DNA of 54,284 nucleotides from NCBI GenBank assembly GCA_046328715.1, contig JAXLWB010000067.1:1-54284 (forward strand), in the 5' to 3' direction. The stretch is from JAXLWB01 sp046328715. GTDB lineage: Bacteria > Chloroflexota > Anaerolineae > Caldilineales > Caldilineaceae. Shown here one piece after another: positions 24,775-32,510 of the stretch (within the stretch, counting starts at the first letter, position 1; the number at the start of each line of letters is the position of its first letter). Both the position numbers and the translations under genes were made by a program. Below the pieces are notes generated by a model. That model was not told the DNA's origin and made no database searches. It saw only the letters and a program-made list of their open reading frames with translations.

Positions 24775-27282
24775 ATGAAAGCAGTTGTGATGGCTGGCGG
24801 TGATGGCTCGCGCTTACGCCCACTTACAGTTGGACGCCCCAAACCACTAGTCCCGATTGTCAATAAATCGGTGCTAGCCCATATACTTGACCTGTTAAAG
24901 GCGCATAAGGTCACCGAAGTAATCGTCACACTACGTTATATGGCAGGTGCCATTCAAGATTACTTCGACGATGGCAGCTCCATTGGGATGAAGATCCACT
25001 ATTCAATTGAAGAGACGCCTCTGGGTACGGCAGGAAGCGTGCGCAACGCTGCTCGTTATCTTGATGACGAACCCTTTATCGTCATCAGCGGCGATGCGAT
25101 GACAGATTTTAACCTGTCGCATATCATCGACCAGCACCATACACGCGGCGCAATGGCGACCCTCACTCTCAAGCGCGTCTCCAATCCACTTGAGTATGGC
25201 GTCGTGATCACCAACAATGATGGCTGGATCACTAATTTTCAAGAAAAGCCAGGATGGGGCGAAGTGCGCTCCGATTCAGTTAATACGGGTATTTACGTAC
25301 TCCAGCCAGAAATCCTGGATCGCATCCCGCCCGACACCAGCTACGATTTTTCGCTTGATCTTTTCCCCAAGATGTTGGAAGATGGCATCCCCATGCTTGG
25401 CACCATTGCCGATGGCTATTGGTGCGATGTGGGAAACATCGAAGAGTACATGCGCGCCAACGCCGATCTACTGCAAGGACGCATCCGAGTCGCCGAGCCG
25501 ATTGGCACGAATATCGGCGGTAACATCTTTTGTGGTCGCGATGTAGAAATTGCGGTTGGGGCTCAACTCTTTGGCCCTATCTACTTGGGCGATGAGGTAA
25601 AGATCAAAGATGGTGTGCGCATTTATGGGCCGGCCGTCATCCGAGATTATACGGTGGTCGATAATCATACGTTGATTGAACGCAGCGTTATCTGGCGCAA
25701 TAGCTATATCGGCGAAAACTGCGAAATCCGTGGCGCCACCATCTGTCGAAGAAATAGCATCAAATCGCGCGCACTGGTCTTCGAAGGGGCGGTGATTGGC
25801 GACAGTTGTACCCTGGGCGAGAATAGCGTCATCCATACCAATGTCAAGCTGTGGCCCGACAAAGAAGTAGAGGCCGGGGCCACCGTCCAAGATAGCATCA
25901 TTTGGGGCAGCAAAGGACGGCGTGCGCTCTTTGGCCGCTTTGGCGCCACCGGTGTCGTCAACGTTGATCTGACGCCTGAGTTCTGTGCCAAACTTGGTGC
26001 TTCGTTGGGCGCGACCTTGCCCAAAGGAAGTTATGTGGCGATCAACCGCGATGCGCATCGTAGCTCGCGTATGCTCAAGCGCGCCATTGTGAGCGGTCTG
26101 CCTGGCAGCGGCGTCAACGTCTGGGACACCGAATCGATTGCCATTCCAGTGTTACGTCACTTTGTGCGCTCTCAGCCTAATTCGAGCGCCGGCATTCATG
26201 TCCGACTCAGCCCTTTTGACCAGCGTACGGTCGATATTCGCATCATCGATTCAAATGGCATCAACCTGAGTACCACGGGTGAAAGAATTATTGAGCGCAA
26301 CTTCTTCCGCGAGGATTTCCGCCGTGCTTATCTCGATGAAATTGGACTGATCGACTATGCACGCGCTCCGGTTGATGCCTATGTCAATGACTTTTTGAAG
26401 CATATCGATGTCAACTTGATTCAAAATGCGAAGTTTCGCATGGTTGTAGATTACTCGTTTGGTTTGGCGGCAGAAGTGCTTTCAGTAATATTTAATCGAA
26501 TGGGAGTCGATGTCGTGCCGCTCAATGCGCGCGTCGATGAATCCAAGCTGGCCATTCTCGAAGAGGGCTTTCGCGCCAATCAGCAGCGGATGGGTAAGAT
26601 CGTCAGTGCCTTGGGGGCCAACTTGGGAGTTCAACTCGATGTCGGTGGCGAGAAAATCTACTTGGTGGATGAACAAGGGCGCGTTCTGAGTGATGTGACC
26701 ACAGCTGCACTCATGATGGAACTTGCTCTGCGCGCTCATGAGGGGCACACCGTCAGTGCTCCAATCACCATGCCCAATGCCTTTGAAGAGATCGCCAACT
26801 GGCATGGCTCGCGACTGGTCCGCACGGTGACTTCAGTACAAGGCTTGCCCAACGTGAGCCCAGCCGATTATCCTTTGCTTGCTTTTGACGGTACCGGGAA
26901 CTTTATCTTCCCGCAGTTTCAACCTGTGGTAGATGGTATGTTTGCCACTGCAAAACTGCTCGAATATTTAGCCAAACGCCGCATGGGAGTGAGCCAGGTG
27001 GTCAATTATCTGCCAGCAATCTATATGGCCGGCGGGGTGATTCCCTGCCCCTGGGATCAGCGTGGCATGGTGATGCGGCAACTGCACGAGCAAGAGCACC
27101 AACATCACCTTGACAAACTAGATGGCGTGAAGGTTTATCTGGAAAACAAACGGTGGGTTCATCTTTCGCCCCATCCGGATAAGCCGCAATTTAATATCCT
27201 GGCGGAAGCTGAAACCACCGCTGATGCCCAGCAAATCGTGCAACATTACACCGGACTGGTCGAAGAATGGATGCGCCAGTAA
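24775..27282 (+). CDS. mannose-1-phosphate guanylyltransferase fused to degenerate phosphomannomutase domain
   Basis: Cytosolic sugar-nucleotide enzyme of 835 aa. Residues 1-235 are a nucleotidyltransferase (MAGGDGSRLRPLT signature, GDAMTDFNL, EKPGWGE). Residues 250-380 are left-handed beta-helix hexapeptide repeats. Residues 385-835 are phosphomannomutase-like. In that last part the serine loop TASHNP is replaced (VRLSPFDQ near 476) and the metal loop DGDGDR is replaced by QLDVGGEKI (near 620), so mutase activity is doubtful. It should make GDP-mannose or another NDP-sugar. No Shine-Dalgarno is visible. It overlaps tsaE by 16 nt. Confidence 0.93.
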   Translation: MKAVVMAGGDGSRLRPLTVGRPKPLVPIVNKSVLAHILDLLKAHKVTEVIVTLRYMAGAIQDYFDDGSSIGMKIHYSIEETPLGTAGSVRNAARYLDDEPFIVISGDAMTDFNLSHIIDQHHTRGAMATLTLKRVSNPLEYGVVITNNDGWITNFQEKPGWGEVRSDSVNTGIYVLQPEILDRIPPDTSYDFSLDLFPKMLEDGIPMLGTIADGYWCDVGNIEEYMRANADLLQGRIRVAEPIGTNIGGNIFCGRDVEIAVGAQLFGPIYLGDEVKIKDGVRIYGPAVIRDYTVVDNHTLIERSVIWRNSYIGENCEIRGATICRRNSIKSRALVFEGAVIGDSCTLGENSVIHTNVKLWPDKEVEAGATVQDSIIWGSKGRRALFGRFGATGVVNVDLTPEFCAKLGASLGATLPKGSYVAINRDAHRSSRMLKRAIVSGLPGSGVNVWDTESIAIPVLRHFVRSQPNSSAGIHVRLSPFDQRTVDIRIIDSNGINLSTTGERIIERNFFREDFRRAYLDEIGLIDYARAPVDAYVNDFLKHIDVNLIQNAKFRMVVDYSFGLAAEVLSVIFNRMGVDVVPLNARVDESKLAILEEGFRANQQRMGKIVSALGANLGVQLDVGGEKIYLVDEQGRVLSDVTTAALMMELALRAHEGHTVSAPITMPNAFEEIANWHGSRLVRTVTSVQGLPNVSPADYPLLAFDGTGNFIFPQFQPVVDGMFATAKLLEYLAKRRMGVSQVVNYLPAIYMAGGVIPCPWDQRGMVMRQLHEQEHQHHLDKLDGVKVYLENKRWVHLSPHPDKPQFNILAEAETTADAQQIVQHYTGLVEEWMRQ

Positions 27283-27782
27283 AGCAAATCACCGTCGTCA
27301 GTAGTTCGGCAGCCGAGACCAAGCACCTGGGCGAAAAGCTCGGTGCACTCCTCCAGCCCCCACTCGTCTTGGCCTTGCACGGCGATCTCGGTGCTGGCAA
27401 AACGACGCTTACCCAGGGAATTGCCACGGGACTCGGAATCGCTCAACGGGTAACCAGCCCGACTTTCACTTTGGTGAACGAATATCCATTGCATCATAGT
27501 TGGCGGCTTATCCATATCGACAGTTATCGCCTCAATGCAGGTGAAGCTGAAACCATTGGCCTAGACGAAATCCTCGATGACGAACTTGCCATCGTCATCA
27601 TCGAATGGGCTGAACGAGTGGCAGAACTGCTACCGCAAGAGAGATTCGATATTCAACTCCTTGCCGACAAAGAAGCGCAAACAAGAAAGATCATTTTCTC
27701 TGCTGTGGGTGAGAGTGTTAAGCTCCTGCAAGCTTTGCAGGAGCAAGTGACTATTGGACAAGATAACAAGATGACAAGATGA
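27267..27782 (+). CDS. tsaE: tRNA threonylcarbamoyladenosine biosynthesis ATPase TsaE
   Basis: ATPase partner of TsaB/TsaD in making the t6A37 modification of ANN-decoding tRNAs; 171 aa. Walker A GDLGAGKTTL, TSPTFTLVNEY, HIDSYRL and IEWAERV are the family landmarks. It starts inside the end of the upstream gene and is probably co-translated. The last residues (about DNKMTR) and the stop come from the arm of a repeat, so the C-terminus is about six to eight residues longer than expected. tsaB and tsaD are not in the window. Confidence 0.95.
   Translation: MDAPVKQITVVSSSAAETKHLGEKLGALLQPPLVLALHGDLGAGKTTLTQGIATGLGIAQRVTSPTFTLVNEYPLHHSWRLIHIDSYRLNAGEAETIGLDEILDDELAIVIIEWAERVAELLPQERFDIQLLADKEAQTRKIIFSAVGESVKLLQALQEQVTIGQDNKMTR
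27722..27744. other. perfect hairpin inside the tsaE coding sequence
   Basis: GCTCCTGCAA, a 3-nt loop and TTGCAGGAGC form a perfect 10-bp stem about 40 nt before the tsaE stop. It codes for LLQALQEQ in frame. Confidence 0.7.
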
Positions 27783-27842
27783 AGGGAAGAAGCGGTAAGC
27801 AGCATATTCATTTTGTCATCCCTTCATCATGTCACTTCTGCA
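27761..27842. repeat. inverted array (ACAAGATG units) across the 3' ends of tsaE and the primase-like gene
   Basis: The left arm (27761-27793) and right arm (27811-27840) pair around GATGAAGGGA/TCCCTTCATC. The tsaE stop lies in the left arm and the stop of the converging gene (27832-27834) in the right arm. The unit is shared with elements at 33492, 48385 and 50034. Confidence 0.75.
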
Positions 27843-29091
27843 CTTCCTCAAGCGCTGTGTACGCCGCCTGCCAATCCCCATCGTGTTCAAGCATGACGAA
27901 GACATAGAAGGCATCGTGGGCGTGGCGGCGAATGCGACCACTCTCGGTGTCGATATACTCTTCACTGTAAAGCTCGTCACTCGAACTGAAGTGAACGGAG
28001 ATCTCGGGCGTGCCATCGGCCTTGGCCGGGAAAACCGTGACCGAAGAGTGACTTTTGTCGCGCCCAGGGCGAGAGAGTCGGGTGCCTGCTGGCGAGCGGA
28101 AACTGATCACATAGCCATGTTTCACCAGTAGATCGACCAGGCTGGTGCGTGCATTGAAAGCGGCACGTCCCTCTTTGCCTTCCTCATTGTTAGTTTGCCG
28201 AGATATGCGTACCGGTGATTGGCTGACCTCTGGCGGATGGTTGGCAAAGAGCCAATCGTTGACCGCCTCCTCCAACTCCTGCAAGTCGTAGAGCCGCTCA
28301 AAGTCAGTACGTACAAAGTGGACTCGGGGTGGATGTTTGCCAAAGCCCGCCTTCAAGTTAAGCGTTCCCGGCAATCGTAGTACACGGCGCAAGTCGGAGG
28401 CACCCGAATCAGCATCGACCATGCGCACCCAGGCATGTTGCAGCACTTGCAGATCGCTACGATTGCAGTCATCGACTGGCACCGATTGGCGCAACAACCA
28501 ATAGCAGTGATAGCCTCCGCCGCTATCCACCACTACGCTGGGCAGGTAATAAAGTTCATTGATTACTCGCAGCGCACGCTCTTTGTACTTCTGCGGCGAG
28601 CGGTAGAAGGACTCTTCCTTGGCCTTTTTGATCGCTCGCTGACGCTCGATCTGGCTGAGCAAGTAGAGATTTTCGGGCAAATACTGGGCATATTCCCAAG
28701 GCCAGACATAATCCTTGCCATCATACTCGGCGAAGAGTGTATTGACCGCCGCAATGTAGGGCAGTTGGCTGCTGATGTAGCACGGGTCACGCTTGCCGCT
28801 GGCATTGTGTGGCGGAATCTGCGAAAGCGGATGCACCGCAAAGTAGACATTGCTACGTTGCCAGGTTGGTGGAATCGTCCGCTCGCCTGGATGGTCACTG
28901 CAGTTGACGTGAAACCAGTGGGATCGATTGCCGGCATCGGTCCACAAGTGCGAATAGACACCGCCACGATGGAGGTGTTGGAGCAGTTGGGCGCGTGCGT
29001 TCATCTCGCTGCGCACGGCACTTTCCATGCGCATGGGGGCCAACTGCAAGCGGGGAACAGGGTTCGTAAGAAGCTTCGTAGGCATCATCAT
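27832..29091 (-). CDS. AEP/RepB-like primase-type protein
   Basis: Protein of 419 aa with the ordered landmarks of plasmid and phage DNA primases of the archaeo-eukaryotic primase superfamily: NVYFAVHP (81-), LFAEYDGKD (119-, metal-binding acidic residues), VVVDSGGGYHCYWLL (186-, catalytic His) and DLRRVLRLPGTLN (233-). The C-terminal 130 residues are not recognised and could be a winged-helix-like or accessory domain. No helicase, replication origin or integrase is adjacent, so it is an orphan. Three tandem ATGs follow AAAGGATA. A LexA-like box overlaps its promoter. Confidence 0.75.
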   Translation of the reverse strand: MMMPTKLLTNPVPRLQLAPMRMESAVRSEMNARAQLLQHLHRGGVYSHLWTDAGNRSHWFHVNCSDHPGERTIPPTWQRSNVYFAVHPLSQIPPHNASGKRDPCYISSQLPYIAAVNTLFAEYDGKDYVWPWEYAQYLPENLYLLSQIERQRAIKKAKEESFYRSPQKYKERALRVINELYYLPSVVVDSGGGYHCYWLLRQSVPVDDCNRSDLQVLQHAWVRMVDADSGASDLRRVLRLPGTLNLKAGFGKHPPRVHFVRTDFERLYDLQELEEAVNDWLFANHPPEVSQSPVRISRQTNNEEGKEGRAAFNARTSLVDLLVKHGYVISFRSPAGTRLSRPGRDKSHSSVTVFPAKADGTPEISVHFSSSDELYSEEYIDTESGRIRRHAHDAFYVFVMLEHDGDWQAAYTALEEVQK

Positions 29092-29128
29092 TATCCTTTC
29101 AGGCTCGCAAAAATCTTCAAAGCAAAAC

Positions 29129-29140
29129 GAACTTATGTTC
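29129..29140 (-). promoter_or_regulatory. LexA-type operator (GAAC-N4-GTTC)
   Basis: GAACATAAGTTC on the minus strand is a perfect GAAC-N4-GTTC dyad, as in Gram-positive and actinobacterial SOS boxes. It lies directly downstream of a TAAAAT -10 (29143-29148), so it would cover the transcription start of the primase-like gene. Confidence 0.5.
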
Positions 29141-29142
29141 TA

Positions 29143-29171
29143 ATTTTAGCACAAATTGGTGGGAAAAACAA
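29143..29171 (-). promoter_or_regulatory. candidate promoter of the primase-like gene
   Basis: On the minus strand TTGTTT, a 17-nt spacer and TAAAAT precede the start by about 50 nt. The -35 is weak (3 of 6), the -10 good (5 of 6). Confidence 0.35.
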
Positions 29172-29281
29172 AGGGGAAAAGTGGAAAAGCGGAAGAGTGG
29201 AAAAGTTGAAGAGTTGAAAAGTGGCAAAGTGGCAAAGTGGCAGAGTGACAGCGTTACTTGCCACCTGCCACCTGCACCTGG
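29171..29281. repeat. asymmetric array of AGTGGCAA/AGTGGAAA units
   Basis: About eighty nt of 8-nt units (GTGGAAAA, GTGGCAAA) are followed by a short complementary arm (about 29257-29280, CTTGCCACCTGCC). It lies immediately after the phosphotransferase stop codon. The unit matches the mutY-end element. Confidence 0.75.
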
Positions 29282-30049
29282 CTAAAAATAGTCATACAAT
29301 CTATCGAACCACTGATGTTCGTCTTGGCTGAGGCGTTTTCCGCCATAACCGGTATAGAAGGCGGTGAAATCAGCATCATTGAGGAAGGCGGACTCTGGCT
29401 CTTGTAGACGTGTGGCTAAGGTGAGGTCGTAACGAGGATCGCCGATATCGCCACGACCCCAATCAATCACACCAGTGAGTTTACCTGCATCGACCAGCAC
29501 GTTATCAATGGTGTAGTCGCCATGAATCAGCACCTCGGCGATGGCTGGCGGACGCGTGGTCAACATCGTTTCGATGGGCGGGGCTTCTGGCTCGGCGTAA
29601 CCTTTCAACTGATTGTTGCGCGCCTCATCGAGGATGCGCTCAAGCCAGGGACGCTGCGCCTGCAAAACGGGTGCTGGTGTGGCCGTATGGATCTGGGCTA
29701 GCAGTTGACCAAATTGGTGTAGTAAGTCATGGCGCATTTCATCGGATACGCCACGACGTAACAAGGCACTTAGAGGTTCGCCAGGTAGTGCAGTCATCAA
29801 CAAACTTGTTGAAGTGGGTTGCTCCTCGACCGCAATGTAATGGGGAATCGGTAGATTGCTCGCCGCTAACGCCTGCAAAACGAATGCCTCGCGCTGAAGC
29901 CAGGCTGTATAGGGCGTGCGATCTGCTTGTTTCAGCACAAAGTCGCCGCGTTCAGCGTGTAGAATTACAACCGAGGATGTCATGCCTTGGGGTGGGATGG
30001 TGCGTGAGTAGGTTTTTCCAGTGTAATAGTCAGTACTTAAGCATGTCAT
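29282..30049 (-). CDS. aminoglycoside phosphotransferase (APH) family protein
   Basis: Small-molecule kinase of the choline/APH fold, 255 aa. Motifs: FVLKQADR (ATP-binding Lys), LIHGDYTIDNVLVD (catalytic loop with Asp and Asn) and GVIDWGRGDIGDPRYDL (DFG-equivalent Asp). The substrate is not predictable; most chromosomal members are metabolic kinases, not resistance enzymes. No Shine-Dalgarno is seen. Confidence 0.88.
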   Translation of the reverse strand: MTCLSTDYYTGKTYSRTIPPQGMTSSVVILHAERGDFVLKQADRTPYTAWLQREAFVLQALAASNLPIPHYIAVEEQPTSTSLLMTALPGEPLSALLRRGVSDEMRHDLLHQFGQLLAQIHTATPAPVLQAQRPWLERILDEARNNQLKGYAEPEAPPIETMLTTRPPAIAEVLIHGDYTIDNVLVDAGKLTGVIDWGRGDIGDPRYDLTLATRLQEPESAFLNDADFTAFYTGYGGKRLSQDEHQWFDRLYDYF

Positions 30050-30142
30050 AGCAAACTTATATACAATCTCATATCAAACTATCAAGTACAAAGCTTGATG
30101 TGCAATATTTGTTTATATAAAACCGCTAGTGCTATATTCTCT

Positions 30143-30580
30143 CTAAAATAATCCAGAATCTCCAGAAGTAGGGGCTTCTGAAGGTTCTAGCCGTATATCA
30201 TCTATTTGTGTGGCTTGATTGGACAATGTAATATTGCGCTCGTACATAACAAACCCTGGCGATTCGACCCGAACAAATGCCGACATGGTATCCGTAGAGA
30301 GTGTCAAGGTAATTAAGCATATCCCTTCTGAATCTGTATAGCCGAAACTAGGTTTCCCAGCATAATCTAAAGTAATTTTGGCAGAGTTAACAGGTCTACC
30401 TGTTATGCTATTAGTAACGCGAGCCCTATATTCAATGCTTGACCTATCCTGTATGGAGTTCCATAAGGTCCATATACTAATCAATGTTGTAATTACGGCT
30501 GTTATAACAATAATGCCAACAATAATAGGGTGGTCGCCCCAAGGTAACCATGAACGTTTAGATTTAACAGAACTTGGCAT
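30143..30580 (-). CDS. membrane-anchored protein with carboxypeptidase-regulatory-like domain
   Basis: Protein of 145 aa, not assigned to a named family. A single transmembrane helix (about residues 19-41, IIVGIIVITAVITTLISIW) is followed by an extracellular beta-sandwich of the carboxypeptidase-regulatory type, seen as VTNSITGRPVNSAKITLDYA and SFGYTDSEGICLITL. The gene is AT-rich compared with its neighbours and lies 38 nt after the similar lipoprotein gene, probably in one operon. The domain usually mediates protein or ligand contacts. Confidence 0.65.
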   Translation of the reverse strand: MPSSVKSKRSWLPWGDHPIIVGIIVITAVITTLISIWTLWNSIQDRSSIEYRARVTNSITGRPVNSAKITLDYAGKPSFGYTDSEGICLITLTLSTDTMSAFVRVESPGFVMYERNITLSNQATQIDDIRLEPSEAPTSGDSGLF

Positions 30581-30618
30581 ATGTGGTTGGGATCGTAGAC
30601 CTCTCGGATGATACTATT

Positions 30619-31332
30619 CTAGTTCTCTTTACTAGATGCCAATATTTTATTAACGGCTTCTGCAGCAGCCTGTCGAACATCTATGCTTTTATCGTTTCCT
30701 GCAATTTTCTCCAATAACGGTAGGGCCTCTTCTGCAAACAGGCCGAGATCGCCTAAAGACCGAATTGCTGCTTTGCGTACCTCTAGCGCTGAATCGTTTT
30801 CCGATGTAAACATCAAGGCAGTAATAATCTGTTTCGATGTTGCTTGTATGTGAAGGGCTCGCCGGGATAGTTCTGAAGCAACTGATCCTCGCGTTACGGG
30901 GTTGGTATCTGCCATGAATTCTAGAAGCTCAGGAGTGTCGATGTCAGGATCGATTTTCAAAATTGACTCAGATAACATATTGTAAGGTGTTAATGGAGTT
31001 AACCGGATGTCCAGAGTTGGTGAAGGTGCTATATGGATATCATAAGGTTTATAACCCGAGGCAGTCACTGTTAGTCTAATATTCATGTCATTTTCGACGC
31101 ATGGTAGGCTCGTTACATTGAAGTACCCGTTTTCATCTGTATACTCAACGAAGATCAAGTTATCTCCGTAAAACAAACCCTTTGCCTTTGGGATCTCTTT
31201 AAGAGTTATTTCATCTCTAACGATTACTGAATACTGACACTCCGTAGTAATTGGGCTACATCCCCAAAGAAACCAAGATAGTAGATACCCACAAACAACT
31301 GTAGATTTCTTCATATGTGAGAGTTTGCTCAT
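30619..31332 (-). CDS. lipoprotein with carboxypeptidase-regulatory-like domain and HEAT repeats
   Basis: Protein of 237 aa from ATG 31332, which is preceded by a G-rich ribosome site; an ATG six codons later gives MKKSTVVCG. A signal peptide ends in a lipobox (LWGC). After it comes a beta-sandwich like that of the next gene (KGLFYGDNLIFVEYTDENGY), then HEAT-like helical repeats (about 130-237, VRKAAIRSLGDLG and VRQAAAEAVNKIL). The two genes pair the same beta domain with two different membrane anchors, which suggests a surface complex. The function is unknown. Confidence 0.65.
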   Translation of the reverse strand: MSKLSHMKKSTVVCGYLLSWFLWGCSPITTECQYSVIVRDEITLKEIPKAKGLFYGDNLIFVEYTDENGYFNVTSLPCVENDMNIRLTVTASGYKPYDIHIAPSPTLDIRLTPLTPYNMLSESILKIDPDIDTPELLEFMADTNPVTRGSVASELSRRALHIQATSKQIITALMFTSENDSALEVRKAAIRSLGDLGLFAEEALPLLEKIAGNDKSIDVRQAAAEAVNKILASSKEN

Positions 31333-32038
31333 AGTCCCCCCACTACGTCTGATCACTTTATATGAGACTCAATTTTAGTTCATAATATCCCTTTGCTACT
31401 CAAATCAGTCTCATAACTTAAGTTACGTAGATGTCGGTTAAGCGTGTATAGTACATGAGAGGAGAAAGTCTCTAAAACCAATTAATGCCCAATTGCTCTT
31501 CCACTTTTATTGCTTTTGCATTTTAGCTTTACATGTTTTGAAAATACGTAAAGGTAAACTCTCGTTAGCTTTAAAGCTTCTTTTAAGAGAAATTTTAATC
31601 CTCAATAAAATTGCTTAAGTAGTTTACTTCAGTTCATGATACTATTGATATGCATAATCTAGTTTACCACAAAGGGCCTTCACAGTTAACTTTTCCGGTT
31701 CACTATATAAAAATGTTAGCATTCTGCAAATTGAGATATACTTAGCCACGGATGGGATAAAGGAAAACCATGCTCATCTGCCGAGTCCTTGACAAGAATT
31801 AGATTGTTATTCCACTAGACCAGAATTTAGGAATATGAAAAGAGAATCAGTGCCACTATATACCACAAAAGCAAAAGACAATCAATTGACATGTAAACAA
31901 CTTAAAACCAGTACAATAAATATTGAAAAATTGATTGTTGAAGTCACGGAGATTAGCAAACATTTTTTGGTTCTACTAATTCTTGATTCCCGCCCACTCG
32001 AAGAGATGCTCTACGATGAGGATGGACAGATAACATAA
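31333..32038. other. AT-rich stretch without a confident gene
   Basis: Roughly 700 nt, visibly richer in A and T than the flanks. A 67-codon frame at 31835-32038 (+) begins MKRESVPLYT but has no recognisable domain. No RNA gene, repeat or clear promoter was recognised. Confidence 0.5.
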
Positions 32039-32347
32039 TTATTGACGTTTTAAGCCTGTTTCTAACCAAGCAATCACCACGGTAAGCTTGCCATCCACCA
32101 CGTAGATTGCGAGTGCCTGACCCGCTATGGCATATATGTGCGTGTTGATCGCCACGCCATCTACGTATAAGGTTGCAATCGTATCATCTACAACTAATTG
32201 AATCTTATATTTCCGATCTGCTTCGAGATGGATTAGCCGCTCAAGCCCTTTGTTCATGTAGCGGAACCATGGCAAATTAGGTGTTCTATCAAAGAAGAGA
32301 CGGTTTTCGCCGACCTGGAATTCCAGTGCTCTTCGGATCATCGCCAA
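32039..32347 (-). pseudogene. C-terminal fragment, glycoside-hydrolase-like beta domain
   Basis: An open frame whose product contains ENRLFFDRTPNLPWFR and LVVDDTIATLYVDGVAINT. This resembles the C-terminal beta-sandwich seen in GH32-type and related glycosidases, with no catalytic part upstream. The first residues (MAMIRRALEF) overlap, in another frame, the phosphoesterase fragment, so the reading frame upstream is not native. Best read as the remnant of a larger gene; the family call is tentative. Confidence 0.45.
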
Positions 32348-32417
32348 ATAAGCGAAAGTCGGTCCACAGCGTGCAGCCGAGGAACTCTACATCATCTAAT
32401 CTTGCTCTCAAATGGGA
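32334..32417 (-). pseudogene. metallophosphoesterase fragment
   Basis: In a second minus-strand frame the translation reads LDDVEFLGCTLWTDFRLFGD, a conserved internal segment of calcineurin-like metallophosphoesterases. Only about 28 codons remain; the domains on both sides are gone. Confidence 0.5.
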
Positions 32418-32422
32418 TTCCT

Positions 32423-32510
32423 ATGAACATACCGTATTGGAAAGAAAACTGGACAGAATCGCCAGCACTACCTTGATTGGTGGGATCGCAAAGGGCTTGT
32501 CCTCGGCGTA
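32423..32510 (+). pseudogene. frameshifted 5' end of the URO-D family gene
   Basis: ATG 32423 encodes MNIPYWKENW, the usual N-terminus of this family. The frame then shifts near 32452 and hits TGA, while the next frame reads RQHYLDWWDRKGLVLGVMG straight into the downstream open frame. Either the gene is broken here or one or two bases are wrong. Confidence 0.6.

Noticed and set aside
28435..29217. 260-codon plus-strand frame opposite the primase-like gene
   Set aside because: The minus strand has four ordered primase motifs, and this frame runs through the repeat array at its end.
31835..32038. 67-codon plus-strand open frame
   Set aside because: No domain, poor ribosome-site spacing, AT-rich surroundings; chance occurrence is as likely.
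32474..32476. TGA in the URO-D 5' region as another selenocysteine codon
   Set aside because: The conserved residues (HYLDWWDRKGL) are in a different frame, so this is a frameshift and the TGA is out of frame for the protein.
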